DNA from: an uncultured Desulfuromonadales bacterium
GTDB taxonomy: Bacteria > Desulfobacterota > Desulfuromonadia > Geobacterales > CAIOGM01
Direction of reading: 5' to 3'
Assembly: GCA_903929485.1 (NCBI GenBank)
Contig: CAIYUY010000026.1
Span: forward strand, 1-64,000
Length of the DNA stretch: 64,000 nt
Shown here: piece after piece, positions 1-9,336 of the stretch
How the letters are laid out: each line of letters begins with the position of its first letter
Position numbering within the stretch: the first letter of the stretch is position 1
Notes under the pieces: model-generated
Database searches by the model: none
What the model saw: only the letters and a program-made list of their open reading frames with translations
What the model was told of the DNA's origin: nothing
Made by a program: the position numbers and the translations under genes

Positions 1-1
1 A

Positions 2-133
2 TACGTTCTACGTTCTACGTTCTACGTTCTACGTTCTACGTTCTACGTTCTACGTTCTACGTTCTACGTTCTACGTTCTACGTTCTACGTTCTACGTTCT
101 ACGTTCTACGTTCTACGTTCTACGTTCTACGTT
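2..133. repeat. Tandem heptanucleotide array (TACGTTC), 18 full units plus a partial unit; may extend left of the window
   Basis: Direct reading: uninterrupted tacgttc units from base 2 to 127, then tacgtt followed by gaaagg. Confidence 0.97.
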
Positions 134-147
134 GAAAGGCCAGTGCA

Positions 148-513
148 TCAGCCTTTTCTGTCGGTACTCCTGAGAAATCGGATAAAGCCGTTCAAAAGGT
201 TTATCAGTTTTGTACAGCGCCCAGATATGCACGTGAAGGTATCGCCATCAAAATAGCCGAGATCCATACCGGCATATGCATGACTCTTGACCTCGGACAC
301 CGATCCTCGCGCAATTACGAGAAACTGCACGAACTCCTTGTTGCTGGCCCGGTCAAACCCCTCAGCAATATTCGCCATTACTGATATCGCAGCCCTTTGT
401 ATCTGATCCCTGAAGCCAAAGTCTCGGCAGTTCTGAAGGGGGAGATAAACATCACGCACGAGCAGTCGTGCTTCCTTCCATGATTCAATGTCCTCAAACC
501 TCTCTATTTTCAA
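148..513 (-). CDS. Four-helix-bundle protein, S23 / 23S rRNA intervening-sequence family (about 121 aa)
   Basis: ORF 148..681 contains the family pattern 'KIERFEDIESWKEARLLVRDVY...FGFRDQIQRAAISVMANIAEGFDRASNKEFVQFLVIARGSVSEV'; likely TTG start at 513 with GGCGGAG upstream. Confidence 0.85.
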   Translation of the reverse strand: MKIERFEDIESWKEARLLVRDVYLPLQNCRDFGFRDQIQRAAISVMANIAEGFDRASNKEFVQFLVIARGSVSEVKSHAYAGMDLGYFDGDTFTCISGRCTKLINLLNGFIRFLRSTDRKG

Positions 514-529
514 AGCTCCGCCTCGTCTC

Positions 530-563
530 TTCAACGTAGAACATAGAACATAGAACGTAGAAC
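530..563. repeat. Short inverted heptamer array (GTAGAAC/ATAGAAC), complementary to bases 103-136
   Basis: ttcaacgtagaacatagaacatagaacgtagaac; reverse complement matches bases 103-136 except at two positions. Confidence 0.93.
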
Positions 564-568
564 AGCCT

Positions 569-1516
569 CTAACTCCGGAGAGCGTCCAGTATCCCCGCCG
601 CCAAGAGCGGCAGCATGATCTCGTGGTGACCGGTAAGGGCATACCCCCGGCTCTTCCCGGCGGTGGGACGCTGGACCACATTCTGCAATGGGCGATAATG
701 CTGCTGCATATCCATATTCACGGTGGTGAAATGATCCACCTGGTGTCCCAGGTTCTGGGCAATGGAGAGGGCCTTGAGAAAGACCTCGGGGAGAAGCACC
801 GCGCTCCCGATGTTGAAGTAGACTCCGCCGTCCCCCAGGGTGGCCACGATCCCTGCCAGCAGACGAAAGTCTCGAAAGCTCGCCTCGCCGATGGCCGCCC
901 CGTCGGCGGTGGGGTGCTGATGGATGATGTCGGTCCCCACCGCCACATGGACGGTGACCGGTATCCCCCGGTTAACACAGGTAGCAATGAGGCTCTGCTC
1001 CCGATGGGGATTACCGTTGGCGATGATGAACCGCCCCACCGCCTCGCCCAACCCGAGTCCGGCTGCCACCCCTTCACGAATGGCCCGGTTGAGATCGCGC
1101 CCGGTCTCCTCGGCCATGCCGAAATTTCCGGCATGAAGCACCGCCCCCACATCCTCGCTGGTGGCGCCGATGAGGGACAGTTCGTAGTCGTGGACGATGC
1201 CGGCGCCGTTGAGGGCCACCGCCGTGACCATATGGGCGTCAATGAGCGATTTCAGCACCGGCTGAAGGCCGCATTTGATGACGTGAGCTCCCATGGCCAT
1301 CACCACAGGCTTCCCCTTTTCCCGGGCCGCCACCACGGCGGCGATAACCCGCCGCAAGGTTCGCCCCCCCAGCTGATCGGGAAGCGACGCAAGGAGCTGT
1401 GCAACGGTCATTCCAGGACGGGTCGGAGAAGCGAAATCCGGCCCCAGTGACACCTTGTTCTTCCGCGCAGCAAGGGGATAGGTGGTCACCCCGGCAAGAT
1501 CAATCCGTTCAGTCAT
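569..1516 (-). CDS. Deoxyhypusine synthase-like family protein (function uncertain)
   Basis: 315-aa ORF; motifs AMGAHVIKCGL, NIGSAVLLPEVFLKAL resemble DHS-like bacterial proteins. Confidence 0.55.
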   Translation of the reverse strand: MTERIDLAGVTTYPLAARKNKVSLGPDFASPTRPGMTVAQLLASLPDQLGGRTLRRVIAAVVAAREKGKPVVMAMGAHVIKCGLQPVLKSLIDAHMVTAVALNGAGIVHDYELSLIGATSEDVGAVLHAGNFGMAEETGRDLNRAIREGVAAGLGLGEAVGRFIIANGNPHREQSLIATCVNRGIPVTVHVAVGTDIIHQHPTADGAAIGEASFRDFRLLAGIVATLGDGGVYFNIGSAVLLPEVFLKALSIAQNLGHQVDHFTTVNMDMQQHYRPLQNVVQRPTAGKSRGYALTGHHEIMLPLLAAGILDALRS

Positions 1517-1532
1517 AACCTCATCCTCATAC

Positions 1533-1566
1533 TCTTAACCTGTTTATCCTGTACATCCTGTTAAAG
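1533..1566. repeat. Short-period dispersed-type repeat (CTTAACCTGTTTATCCTGTACATCCTGTTAAAGG)
   Basis: Three CCTGT units with TTAAC/GTTAA ends, intergenic. Confidence 0.5.
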
Positions 1567-1616
1567 GCCTTTCTCCGTATCCTCTATGACCCCGTGGTGA
1601 AATGATTCACGCTGTT

Positions 1617-2624
1617 CTAGGGTCCATCGCGCTTCTCAAAAAAACCCGTGACAGCTTCATATACCTCATCAACGGCAATTTTTTCCATGCACTCCAGATA
1701 GCGGGGATTGGCGCAGTTCCGGCTGCGACAGGGAACGCACGCCACCGTAGCCGACTGAATCACCCGATCACCCTCCCCCACCGGTCCCGTTCGGACCGGA
1801 TCCGCCGCACCAAATAACGCCACGACCCTGGTTCCCACCGCCGAGGCAAGATGCATGGGTCCGGTATCGCCGCTCACAAGAAGGTCACACCTTTTCAAGA
1901 TCGAACCAAGTTCGGAAAGAGTCGTCTTACCGGTGAGAAGGAGCAAGCGGGAACGGCTGAAAGCTGCTATTTTTTCGGCGAGAGGAAGATCCTCCTTCCC
2001 TCCGATGACCATGACGTTGATCCCCGACTCTTCGGCAAGCCTGTCCGCCAGCTGAGCGAATTGTCGAGGATCCCAACGATTTACCGGATGACTCGCTCCG
2101 GGATTAAGGGCGACAACCTTCTTATGAGTCAGGTCATTCTCCCGGAATAATCTCTCAGCCGATAGTTCCGCCTGGGGGGAGGTAAAAAATTCCAGACCGA
2201 GATCGTCGCTTGAGATTCCCAAGGGGGCCAGTGTCTTCAGATGATCAGCCACGGCATGAATAACCGTTTTTCGACTCTTATGATAAATCAGCACCCTACA
2301 AGGAAACGCTGCCGACACGAGTATCCAGTTTTTGACGTTACTCCGCTGAAAATTGAGAACCAGGTCATAGCCCCCACCCCGGATCCTTCGCCAGAGGCGA
2401 CTAAGTCCGGCAACTGAGCGATGTTCTCCCTTCCGGTCAAAGAGTATCGTCTCCGCCACATGGGGATGATGACGAAAGAGTTCCGCCGTGACCCTGGAGC
2501 CAACGAGCATGGTGATCCGGGCATGGGGATACTGCCGCGTTAATTCCCGAATAACCGGTTCCATCTGCAGCAGGTCGCCGATGGCCCCCGGTTTTATGAT
2601 AAGGATTGAATGGTAGATCGGCAT
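1617..2624 (-). CDS. Glycosyltransferase family 9 (heptosyltransferase-like)
   Basis: IIKPGAIGDLLQMEPVIREL..., VSGDTGPMHLASAVGTRVVALFGAADP. Confidence 0.85.
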   Translation of the reverse strand: MPIYHSILIIKPGAIGDLLQMEPVIRELTRQYPHARITMLVGSRVTAELFRHHPHVAETILFDRKGEHRSVAGLSRLWRRIRGGGYDLVLNFQRSNVKNWILVSAAFPCRVLIYHKSRKTVIHAVADHLKTLAPLGISSDDLGLEFFTSPQAELSAERLFRENDLTHKKVVALNPGASHPVNRWDPRQFAQLADRLAEESGINVMVIGGKEDLPLAEKIAAFSRSRLLLLTGKTTLSELGSILKRCDLLVSGDTGPMHLASAVGTRVVALFGAADPVRTGPVGEGDRVIQSATVACVPCRSRNCANPRYLECMEKIAVDEVYEAVTGFFEKRDGP

Positions 2625-2690
2625 GGCGATTCCTTTATCCGTTGGCGCCACTTTGCAGAGAATAACATACTTATGATCTTGAACTGAAAT

Positions 2691-3782
2691 TCAAAAGCGG
2701 TACGAACTGAAAACTATTTCCGACGCCTTCCAACTCCAGTGAGAATCATCCGGGTAGAAGATATCTTTTTCACCTCGATCAACCGCCGGCTTGAGAATCT
2801 CCTTGGTATCGATAAAATGGTACCGTTTCGGCAACTTCCGGAGTTTCTCGAAAAACGTGCTCCGAGGAAAACTATTATGGGCGATGTAATCGCTGTAGAG
2901 ATCATATTTGTCCACACAGGGCATGAAATGAAGGGTTATTCCCTTCCGAGCAAGTATATCGGAGATAATATTGAGGTTATCGTTGAGTATTTTCATTTTT
3001 TCGTCCGTTGAATACGAAATAGCCTTCAAATCGTTACGATAAAAAAGAAGGATATCCGAATTTTCAACGGAAAACAGTTCTCTCGTAAGCTTCGCCTGAT
3101 ACGTATTGCTCCAGATCGCGCAGGGAGAAAAATTATAGAGTAAACGGTATTTCAAATAGTTAACATTTCCTAAGTTGACGAACCCGATCTTGGGCTGAAA
3201 ATAGTCATACGAGCTGCGGCGATAGGTCAGGAGCTCCGCCATAGGGATGTTTTTAGAGAAGTCCATGGGAGCGCCGAAACGCTCCACGGCTAATTTCTCC
3301 GATGACGAGAAGAGGAGGTGGCGCGGTTTAACCCTGTCCAGATATCCGTTATTGCAGAGTACTACCAGTGCCTCCAGGAGTCCCAGCGACGCGAAGGGCC
3401 TCACATTGAGAACCGTGGCCCTGTTGACGGTGGCGATGTAGTCCTGATAGTAACGGTTTTTCCCCCCACCCCCCAGGTTGGAAAAAGAATCGCCCAAAGT
3501 CAGCACGTCAACCGGCCGGTCATGGCGAAAATTTTCCTGTTCCAGGTGACGCAGCGGGAGGTCATCATGGTTGTGCCGGTACATTTTTGAGCCGGGGATG
3601 TACCCCAGGCGCGAGAGATCGCCGCCATCGGAGTTGCCGGCGAGAAACGCTTCAGTCACGTTCTTCCAGATCAGGTAATTGCCCGTGACAAAAAAAATCA
3701 TCACCGTCAGGAACGGGAGCAGCCATGGGCCATAAGCCCCTTTGAGCAGTTTCACCGGGCTATCCCCCTGCGTTGCCGACAT
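2691..3782 (-). CDS. SGNH/DHHW (AlgX/AlgJ-like) putative polysaccharide acyltransferase-associated protein
   Basis: N-terminal TM, VLTLGDSFSNLG, YPDDSHWSWKA; adjacent to MBOAT gene. Confidence 0.6.
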   Translation of the reverse strand: MSATQGDSPVKLLKGAYGPWLLPFLTVMIFFVTGNYLIWKNVTEAFLAGNSDGGDLSRLGYIPGSKMYRHNHDDLPLRHLEQENFRHDRPVDVLTLGDSFSNLGGGGKNRYYQDYIATVNRATVLNVRPFASLGLLEALVVLCNNGYLDRVKPRHLLFSSSEKLAVERFGAPMDFSKNIPMAELLTYRRSSYDYFQPKIGFVNLGNVNYLKYRLLYNFSPCAIWSNTYQAKLTRELFSVENSDILLFYRNDLKAISYSTDEKMKILNDNLNIISDILARKGITLHFMPCVDKYDLYSDYIAHNSFPRSTFFEKLRKLPKRYHFIDTKEILKPAVDRGEKDIFYPDDSHWSWKASEIVFSSYRF

Positions 3783-3860
3783 GGCGCCGGAGTTCCGCCG
3801 GCGTTGCCCACGCAGCACGTGGTTTGAAATGTGACGAAGTCCATGGTGGTAGTGACGGTC

Positions 3861-5339
3861 CTAGAAGCGGAAGTAAAGGAATTCGCTGACACGGCTCATC
3901 CCCATGATTGACCAGCAGGCGGTAATGATCAACAGCAAAAAAGTTTTCCAGTTTGGCTTGGCGGCTGCGACGATTTCATTGCTATTGCGGCAGAAGAAGA
4001 CGATGACCAAACCGATGATGACCATGATGTAGGTCCAGTCGTTCCCACCGATGCCGTCAAGCCAGTCTCCGAAAGTGACCCCCACGATCCCGAGCTTGGC
4101 AATGACGGTATTCTTCGCCAGAGAGTGATGCAACATGACCCCATTCCCCCCGCTCAACCCCTTGAGCAGCCGAAAAGCAGCCGGGAGAGTTTTTGCCCTG
4201 AACAACAGAAAGGAGATATTGACGAAGGTGAAAGTGATGAAACCGGCCAGAAGGCGAGGCATCTTGATCTTCCGCTTCCGCCAGGCATGATTAATCATGA
4301 GGGCAAGACCATGCATGATCCCCCAGAGAATGAACGTCCACCCGGCCCCGTGCCAGAAACCCGAAATCAACATGGCCGTAACTATCGCAAACATCGATTT
4401 CCGGAAGGTGACCGTGTCAAAGGCGCGCACAATGGGAGCATAGAGATAACTGTTGATGAACTGCGCAAGGGTCATATGCCATCTTTTCCAGAAATCGATG
4501 ACACTGGTCGCCTTATAGGGACTGTTGAAATTCAGGGGAAGGGAGATATTGAACATCCAACCGATCCCAACGGCCATGTCACTGTAGCCGCTGAAGTCGA
4601 AATAAAGTTGCAACGTGTAGGAGAGAGTCGTCAGCAGCGCCTCAAAAAAATGCAAAGGCGCCGTGCCGTCAAAGCCGGCAACCGCCCACTGGGAAAATTC
4701 ATCCGCCAAGATCACTTTTTTAAAGAGTCCGAGAAAAAAAAGGGCAAGCCCGAGATAGAGATTCCGGGAATTGAGCACCTTGTTTCTCACCCGCTGGAAC
4801 TGAGGCATCATCTCCTTGTGGTGCAGGATGGGCCCCGCAAGGAGGTGCGGGAAAAAAGTCACGAACAGCGCATAGTTGAGAAGGTTCCTCTCTTCAACCA
4901 AACCTTCATAGGAATCCACAAGGAAGGCGATCTGGGTAATGGTAAAAAAGCTGATCCCCAACGGCAGCACAATATTCAAGAGCTGAAATTTTGTATGGAA
5001 CAACCCATTGACGTTATGAATAAAGAAATCCATATACTTAAAGTAGCCGAGAAACAACATGTTGGCCATTAACCCGACCACCATGATCCCCTTCCTGGAG
5101 ACAAACTGTTTTCTCCGGGCATCATAATCCATAAGGAGGCCGCCCATCGTATAGTTAAAGAGAATCGACGACAGGATCAGCGGCAAATAGGCAATGTTCC
5201 ACCAACTGTAAAAAAAGAGCGAGGCGAAGAGGAGCCAGGCGCCGGAAGCCAGGGTCAGGCGCATCCGGTTTAACAGGAAATAGACCGTCAGAGAGATCGG
5301 CAGAAAAACGAAGAGAAATTCGTATGAATTAAATAGCAT
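3861..5339 (-). CDS. MBOAT family O-acyltransferase (AlgI/DltB-like)
   Basis: MLFNSYEFLFVFLPISLTVYF..., YFDFSGYSDMAVGIGWMFNI, LISGFWHGAGWTFILWG. Confidence 0.9.
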   Translation of the reverse strand: MLFNSYEFLFVFLPISLTVYFLLNRMRLTLASGAWLLFASLFFYSWWNIAYLPLILSSILFNYTMGGLLMDYDARRKQFVSRKGIMVVGLMANMLFLGYFKYMDFFIHNVNGLFHTKFQLLNIVLPLGISFFTITQIAFLVDSYEGLVEERNLLNYALFVTFFPHLLAGPILHHKEMMPQFQRVRNKVLNSRNLYLGLALFFLGLFKKVILADEFSQWAVAGFDGTAPLHFFEALLTTLSYTLQLYFDFSGYSDMAVGIGWMFNISLPLNFNSPYKATSVIDFWKRWHMTLAQFINSYLYAPIVRAFDTVTFRKSMFAIVTAMLISGFWHGAGWTFILWGIMHGLALMINHAWRKRKIKMPRLLAGFITFTFVNISFLLFRAKTLPAAFRLLKGLSGGNGVMLHHSLAKNTVIAKLGIVGVTFGDWLDGIGGNDWTYIMVIIGLVIVFFCRNSNEIVAAAKPNWKTFLLLIITACWSIMGMSRVSEFLYFRF

Positions 5340-5375
5340 GATTTGACGGCGACTCTCTTTTCGTAGTAATTCGGG

Positions 5376-5612
5376 TTATTTGGCGATCTTGGCGTTGATC
5401 AGATCCAGCATGGCGCCCACATTTTGGAGTAGCCGCAGTTCACCCAGGGGAAACCTGATCTTGAACTGTTTTTCAATGGCCATCACGAGATTCATATGCG
5501 TCAGGGAATCCCACTCCTCGATGTCGTTAGCCGTGGTGGCGCGGGTAATGGTCAGGGAATCGTCATCGAATACCATCCTGAATAGTTCGTTCAAGGCTTC
5601 CATGGCAATCAT
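5376..5612 (-). CDS. Acyl carrier protein
   Basis: 78 aa, EEWDSLTHMNLVMAIEKQF phosphopantetheine site. Confidence 0.9.
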   Translation of the reverse strand: MIAMEALNELFRMVFDDDSLTITRATTANDIEEWDSLTHMNLVMAIEKQFKIRFPLGELRLLQNVGAMLDLINAKIAK

Positions 5613-7243
5613 TACTGTTCCTCCAGGGTTGAAATATCACCGATATCGGCGCCGAGATAGGTCGCCTTGAGGACCCGCCGCATGATCTTGCCGCTCTTGT
5701 TCTTGGGTATCCGCTCCAGCACCCTGATCTCCTGGGGAGTGGCGATGGAGGAGACCTTGTTGGAGATATGGAGACGGATCTTCAGTTCCAGAGCCGTCGT
5801 ATACTCCACCCCCTGATGGAGGGAGATGAAAGCCACCACCTTCTCGTAGAGAAGTTCATCCGGCGCGCCGATGACCCCTGATTCGGCGATCTCGGGGATC
5901 TCCAGGAGGGCGCTCTCCACTTCGAAGGGGCTGATAAGGTGCCCGGCGGTATTAATGACGTCATCGCTACGCCCCATGAACCAGTAGTGACCATCCGAGT
6001 CACGTCGGGCGGTGTCGCCGGTATAATACCACCCATCCCGGAACTTGCTTTCATAGGCGCTCTCGTTGTTCAGATAGGTGGCGAACATGGAAGGCCACCC
6101 CACCTTGACGCAGAGATTCCCCTGCTCCCCGTCGGGGATAGCCCCGCCGTCATCACCCAGGATCGCCGGCTGGATACCGGGGATGGGGGTTCCCATGGAA
6201 CCGGGTCGAAGCTCAACCCCCGGTCGGTTGCAGATCATGATCGCCCCGGTCTCCGTCTGAAACCAGGTGTCGTAGATATCATGGTTGAGCAGCCGCCGGG
6301 ACCAATGGATCACCTCGGGATTAAGCGGCTCTCCAACGCTGTAGATGTGACGCAACCGGGAAAGATCGAAGCCGCCATAAAGTTCGTCCGACTCCCGCAT
6401 GAGCATCCGAAGGGCCGTGGGCGCCGAATACCAGATCGTAATCCCTTCCCGCTCCAGCAAGGCAAACCATGCGGCGGCGTCGTAGTTGCCGGCGTAGTGA
6501 ATCTGCGTGACCCCCAGGCTCCAGGGACCGATGATCCCGTAGGAAGTTCCGGTGACCCATCCCTGATCGGCGGTGCACCAGAACAGGTCGTCATCCTTCA
6601 GATCCAGGACATGGGCCGCCGTATAACTCTGGGAGAGGACCGCCCGGTGATGGTGGAGCACCCCCTTGGGTTTGCCGGTGGAACCGGAGGTATAGTGAAG
6701 CACCGACGGAGTTTCCGGTCCGGTGTGGGCCACCTGAAAGAAGTCGGACGCCTCATCCATGAGCCTCTGATAACTCAGGACACCATTTCCCAAATGTTCA
6801 TCGCTGTCCACCAGGATGATGTACTCCAAATTGGGGAGGCGATCCCTGATCCGGAGGAGCTTTTTCAGAAAATGCTTTTTGGTGAGTATCCCCCTGGCCC
6901 GGGAGTCCCCCAATCGGTCCAGGAGCGCCTCCTCCCCGAAATTGGCAAAGAGAGTCCCGCAGACGACCCGGGCCTTGAGGGCGCCGAGAAAAGCGAAGAA
7001 CTGCTCCGTGGCCTTGGGGAGAAAGGTGAAAAAAATCTCCTCCGGCTGGAACCCCAGCCCCCCGAGGACGTTGGCGAACCGGTTTGATTGTCGGTCAAGT
7101 TCGCTGAAGGTAAAATCGGTTCGCTCCAGCGCCGCCGATATCCAGCGGAGAGCGACCTTGTCGCCCCGCCCGGCCTCGCACTGGGCAGTGGTGCAGATAT
7201 GGCCGATGTTGAACTGGTCGCCTGATTTTTCAAGAGTCACCAT
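5612..7243 (-). CDS. Acyl-CoA synthetase / AMP-dependent ligase (acetyl-CoA synthetase-like)
   Basis: LHYTSGSTGKPKGVLHHHRA, GWYYTGDTARRDSDGHYWFMGRSDDVI, PKNKSGKIMRRVLKA. Confidence 0.9.
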   Translation of the reverse strand: MVTLEKSGDQFNIGHICTTAQCEAGRGDKVALRWISAALERTDFTFSELDRQSNRFANVLGGLGFQPEEIFFTFLPKATEQFFAFLGALKARVVCGTLFANFGEEALLDRLGDSRARGILTKKHFLKKLLRIRDRLPNLEYIILVDSDEHLGNGVLSYQRLMDEASDFFQVAHTGPETPSVLHYTSGSTGKPKGVLHHHRAVLSQSYTAAHVLDLKDDDLFWCTADQGWVTGTSYGIIGPWSLGVTQIHYAGNYDAAAWFALLEREGITIWYSAPTALRMLMRESDELYGGFDLSRLRHIYSVGEPLNPEVIHWSRRLLNHDIYDTWFQTETGAIMICNRPGVELRPGSMGTPIPGIQPAILGDDGGAIPDGEQGNLCVKVGWPSMFATYLNNESAYESKFRDGWYYTGDTARRDSDGHYWFMGRSDDVINTAGHLISPFEVESALLEIPEIAESGVIGAPDELLYEKVVAFISLHQGVEYTTALELKIRLHISNKVSSIATPQEIRVLERIPKNKSGKIMRRVLKATYLGADIGDISTLEEQ

Positions 7244-8330
7244 GCATCCTCCGAAATAAAGTCACATAATCGCTACCCATCCGCTCCAGGGAAAACCGTC
7301 TTTCAACAAGATTGCGCCCCTCGCGCCCCATATCCATCCGTTTCTGATCATTTTCAAGTAATCCGATAATGGCCGCGGCAAACTCTTCCGGACCGCCTGT
7401 TACCACGACGGCGGTGGAGGTTCCGCCGAATATATCAAGCTGACCTCCCTCATCGTAACAAACCACCGGTGTCCCGGCGGAGAGACTCTCCAAATGAACC
7501 AGCCCGAACCCCTCGTTACGAAAAGTGCTCACCGAAAGATCTAAATCAAAATAGATGTCGGAAAGCTTTTCGTGGGGCACTTTTCCCGTGAAGATCACAT
7601 CATCGGCGATATTAAGAAAATAAATTTTTTCCCGTATCGGCCCGGTCAACCCTGAATCGGAATCGTCTCCCACAAGAGCCAGCTTCAACGCGGGAAACTT
7701 CCTTTTCACCAAGGGAATGACCTCCAGCAGTTCCAGTTGATTCTTGAAGAAAGCACCGACCATGCCGATGAGCGGAAACCCCTCTCCTTGAAAAAAACGT
7801 CGTTTTCTCCGAGGAGAAAACTTTTCCGGTGCGAGTTCGTCGGTGGAATCAATTCCGTTATGAAGAATGCTCATTCGTTGGGCAGCCAGATGATTGCCGG
7901 CGCGTAACGCTTTTTGCACATATGATGAAACACAAACCACGGCATCCGCAAAACAAAGAAAAGGCAACCGGCGAGAAGTCGCGGTGTGGAAACAAACGAC
8001 CAGTTTTCCCAGCTTCTTGAATGGTGAGGCAAGTTTCCAGGCCAGGACCAGCGCCGGCAAATCATGCTCCCGGGCGACAAGCAGTATATCAAAACTTTCA
8101 CGTCTGATAACCATCGCCATGGAAACAAGCATACGGAGTATGCCGGTCATACTTCTTTCAAAAGAATACACGGGGTACCCCAGCGACCTGAAGACCTCCT
8201 CGGAAGGCGAACCGCTGCGGCACAGAAAAGAGGGGCGACATCCCATCTTTGCGATCCGAGCTGACAGCTCTTTCAGGTGTTCCTGACCACCACCCCACCC
8301 CTTGTCATTATTTACAAGCAGAACTTTCAT
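7230..8330 (-). CDS. Glycosyltransferase family 4
   Basis: MKVLLVNNDKGWGGGQEHL..., VSTFRNEGFGLVHLESLSAGTPVVCYDEGG. Confidence 0.85.
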   Translation of the reverse strand: MKVLLVNNDKGWGGGQEHLKELSARIAKMGCRPSFLCRSGSPSEEVFRSLGYPVYSFERSMTGILRMLVSMAMVIRRESFDILLVAREHDLPALVLAWKLASPFKKLGKLVVCFHTATSRRLPFLCFADAVVCVSSYVQKALRAGNHLAAQRMSILHNGIDSTDELAPEKFSPRRKRRFFQGEGFPLIGMVGAFFKNQLELLEVIPLVKRKFPALKLALVGDDSDSGLTGPIREKIYFLNIADDVIFTGKVPHEKLSDIYFDLDLSVSTFRNEGFGLVHLESLSAGTPVVCYDEGGQLDIFGGTSTAVVVTGGPEEFAAAIIGLLENDQKRMDMGREGRNLVERRFSLERMGSDYVTLFRRMHGDS

Positions 8331-8331
8331 G

Positions 8332-9336
8332 TCACTTCCCGCGGGGCGGGCCCGACAAACCGATCGTCATCAGTACGTCTCTGTCCCGAACCTTGAACAA
8401 TTTCTTTCTTTTCGTTCGTAACTCCATGATTCTCGGCAGATAGGCCATTGCCGAAAAAAAACCGAGGAACTTGTATTTACGAAAGGCGACCAGATCGTAT
8501 AATAGCGAAAACGGCAAAAAGAGAAAATAACGCGTGATCATGGATACATCGGTGATATTGAGCCAGAGAAACAGGGTGCGGTTACGGTCGCCGATAAACT
8601 TTATCTTTCGCTTCTTGTGGAGGCTCCCGATGGTGGAACTCGTTTCATGATACACAATCGTCCCCGGTTCCATGAGACACTTCCATCCGGCCTTCCACGC
8701 ACGGTAGGAAAGATCCAGATCCTCCACGTAAAACGGGTGATAAATCGGATCAAACCCGCCGAGGAGGATGAGCTTCTCTCGGTCATAAAAGCTCGCGCCG
8801 CCCGAGGCAAAAAAGAGGGGGATCTCTCCCTGTAAGTCACCCAAATCCGAAGGCTGGAGATGGAGAGCGTTGAACCAGCAGATGCCCGGCTTCAGACGGG
8901 TAATCGCCTGACTTTTCCCATGACGCTGGTCCACCATATTCGGTGTGACGCTGAAGACCAAAGGGTCGTGAAACCAGTTCAAGGCCTTGGCAAGCAAATC
9001 AACCGTAACCGTAACGTCATTGTTCAAGGCCAGGACAATTTCGTGACGGGAAGCGAAAATTCCCTTGTTCACACTCTTCGCAAACCCAAGATTGCTTGCA
9101 TTGACAATCACGGTAACGTTCGGAAAATGCTCCCTGAGAAAGACGGGAGTATCGTCATTTCCCGCATCATCCACAACAATTATTTCCACGGATGCGGCAT
9201 GACCAGCCAATGCCGCCAACAGCGGCGGGAGATTCTTCGCCAGGAGACTTAGCCCATTATACGTCGGTATTACCACGGAAACGGACTTGGCAAGCATGAC
9301 ACCCCCCTGACATGAGCGTCCCGATCCGGAACTCAT
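8332..9336 (-). CDS. Glycosyltransferase family 2
   Basis: VSVVIPTYNGLSLLAKNLPPLL, LALNNDV, FASGGASFYDREKLILLGGFD. Confidence 0.88.
   Translation of the reverse strand: MSSGSGRSCQGGVMLAKSVSVVIPTYNGLSLLAKNLPPLLAALAGHAASVEIIVVDDAGNDDTPVFLREHFPNVTVIVNASNLGFAKSVNKGIFASRHEIVLALNNDVTVTVDLLAKALNWFHDPLVFSVTPNMVDQRHGKSQAITRLKPGICWFNALHLQPSDLGDLQGEIPLFFASGGASFYDREKLILLGGFDPIYHPFYVEDLDLSYRAWKAGWKCLMEPGTIVYHETSSTIGSLHKKRKIKFIGDRNRTLFLWLNITDVSMITRYFLFLPFSLLYDLVAFRKYKFLGFFSAMAYLPRIMELRTKRKKLFKVRDRDVLMTIGLSGPPRGK

Noticed and set aside
2-133. Possible CRISPR array
   Set aside because: Perfect 7-bp tandem repeat without spacers
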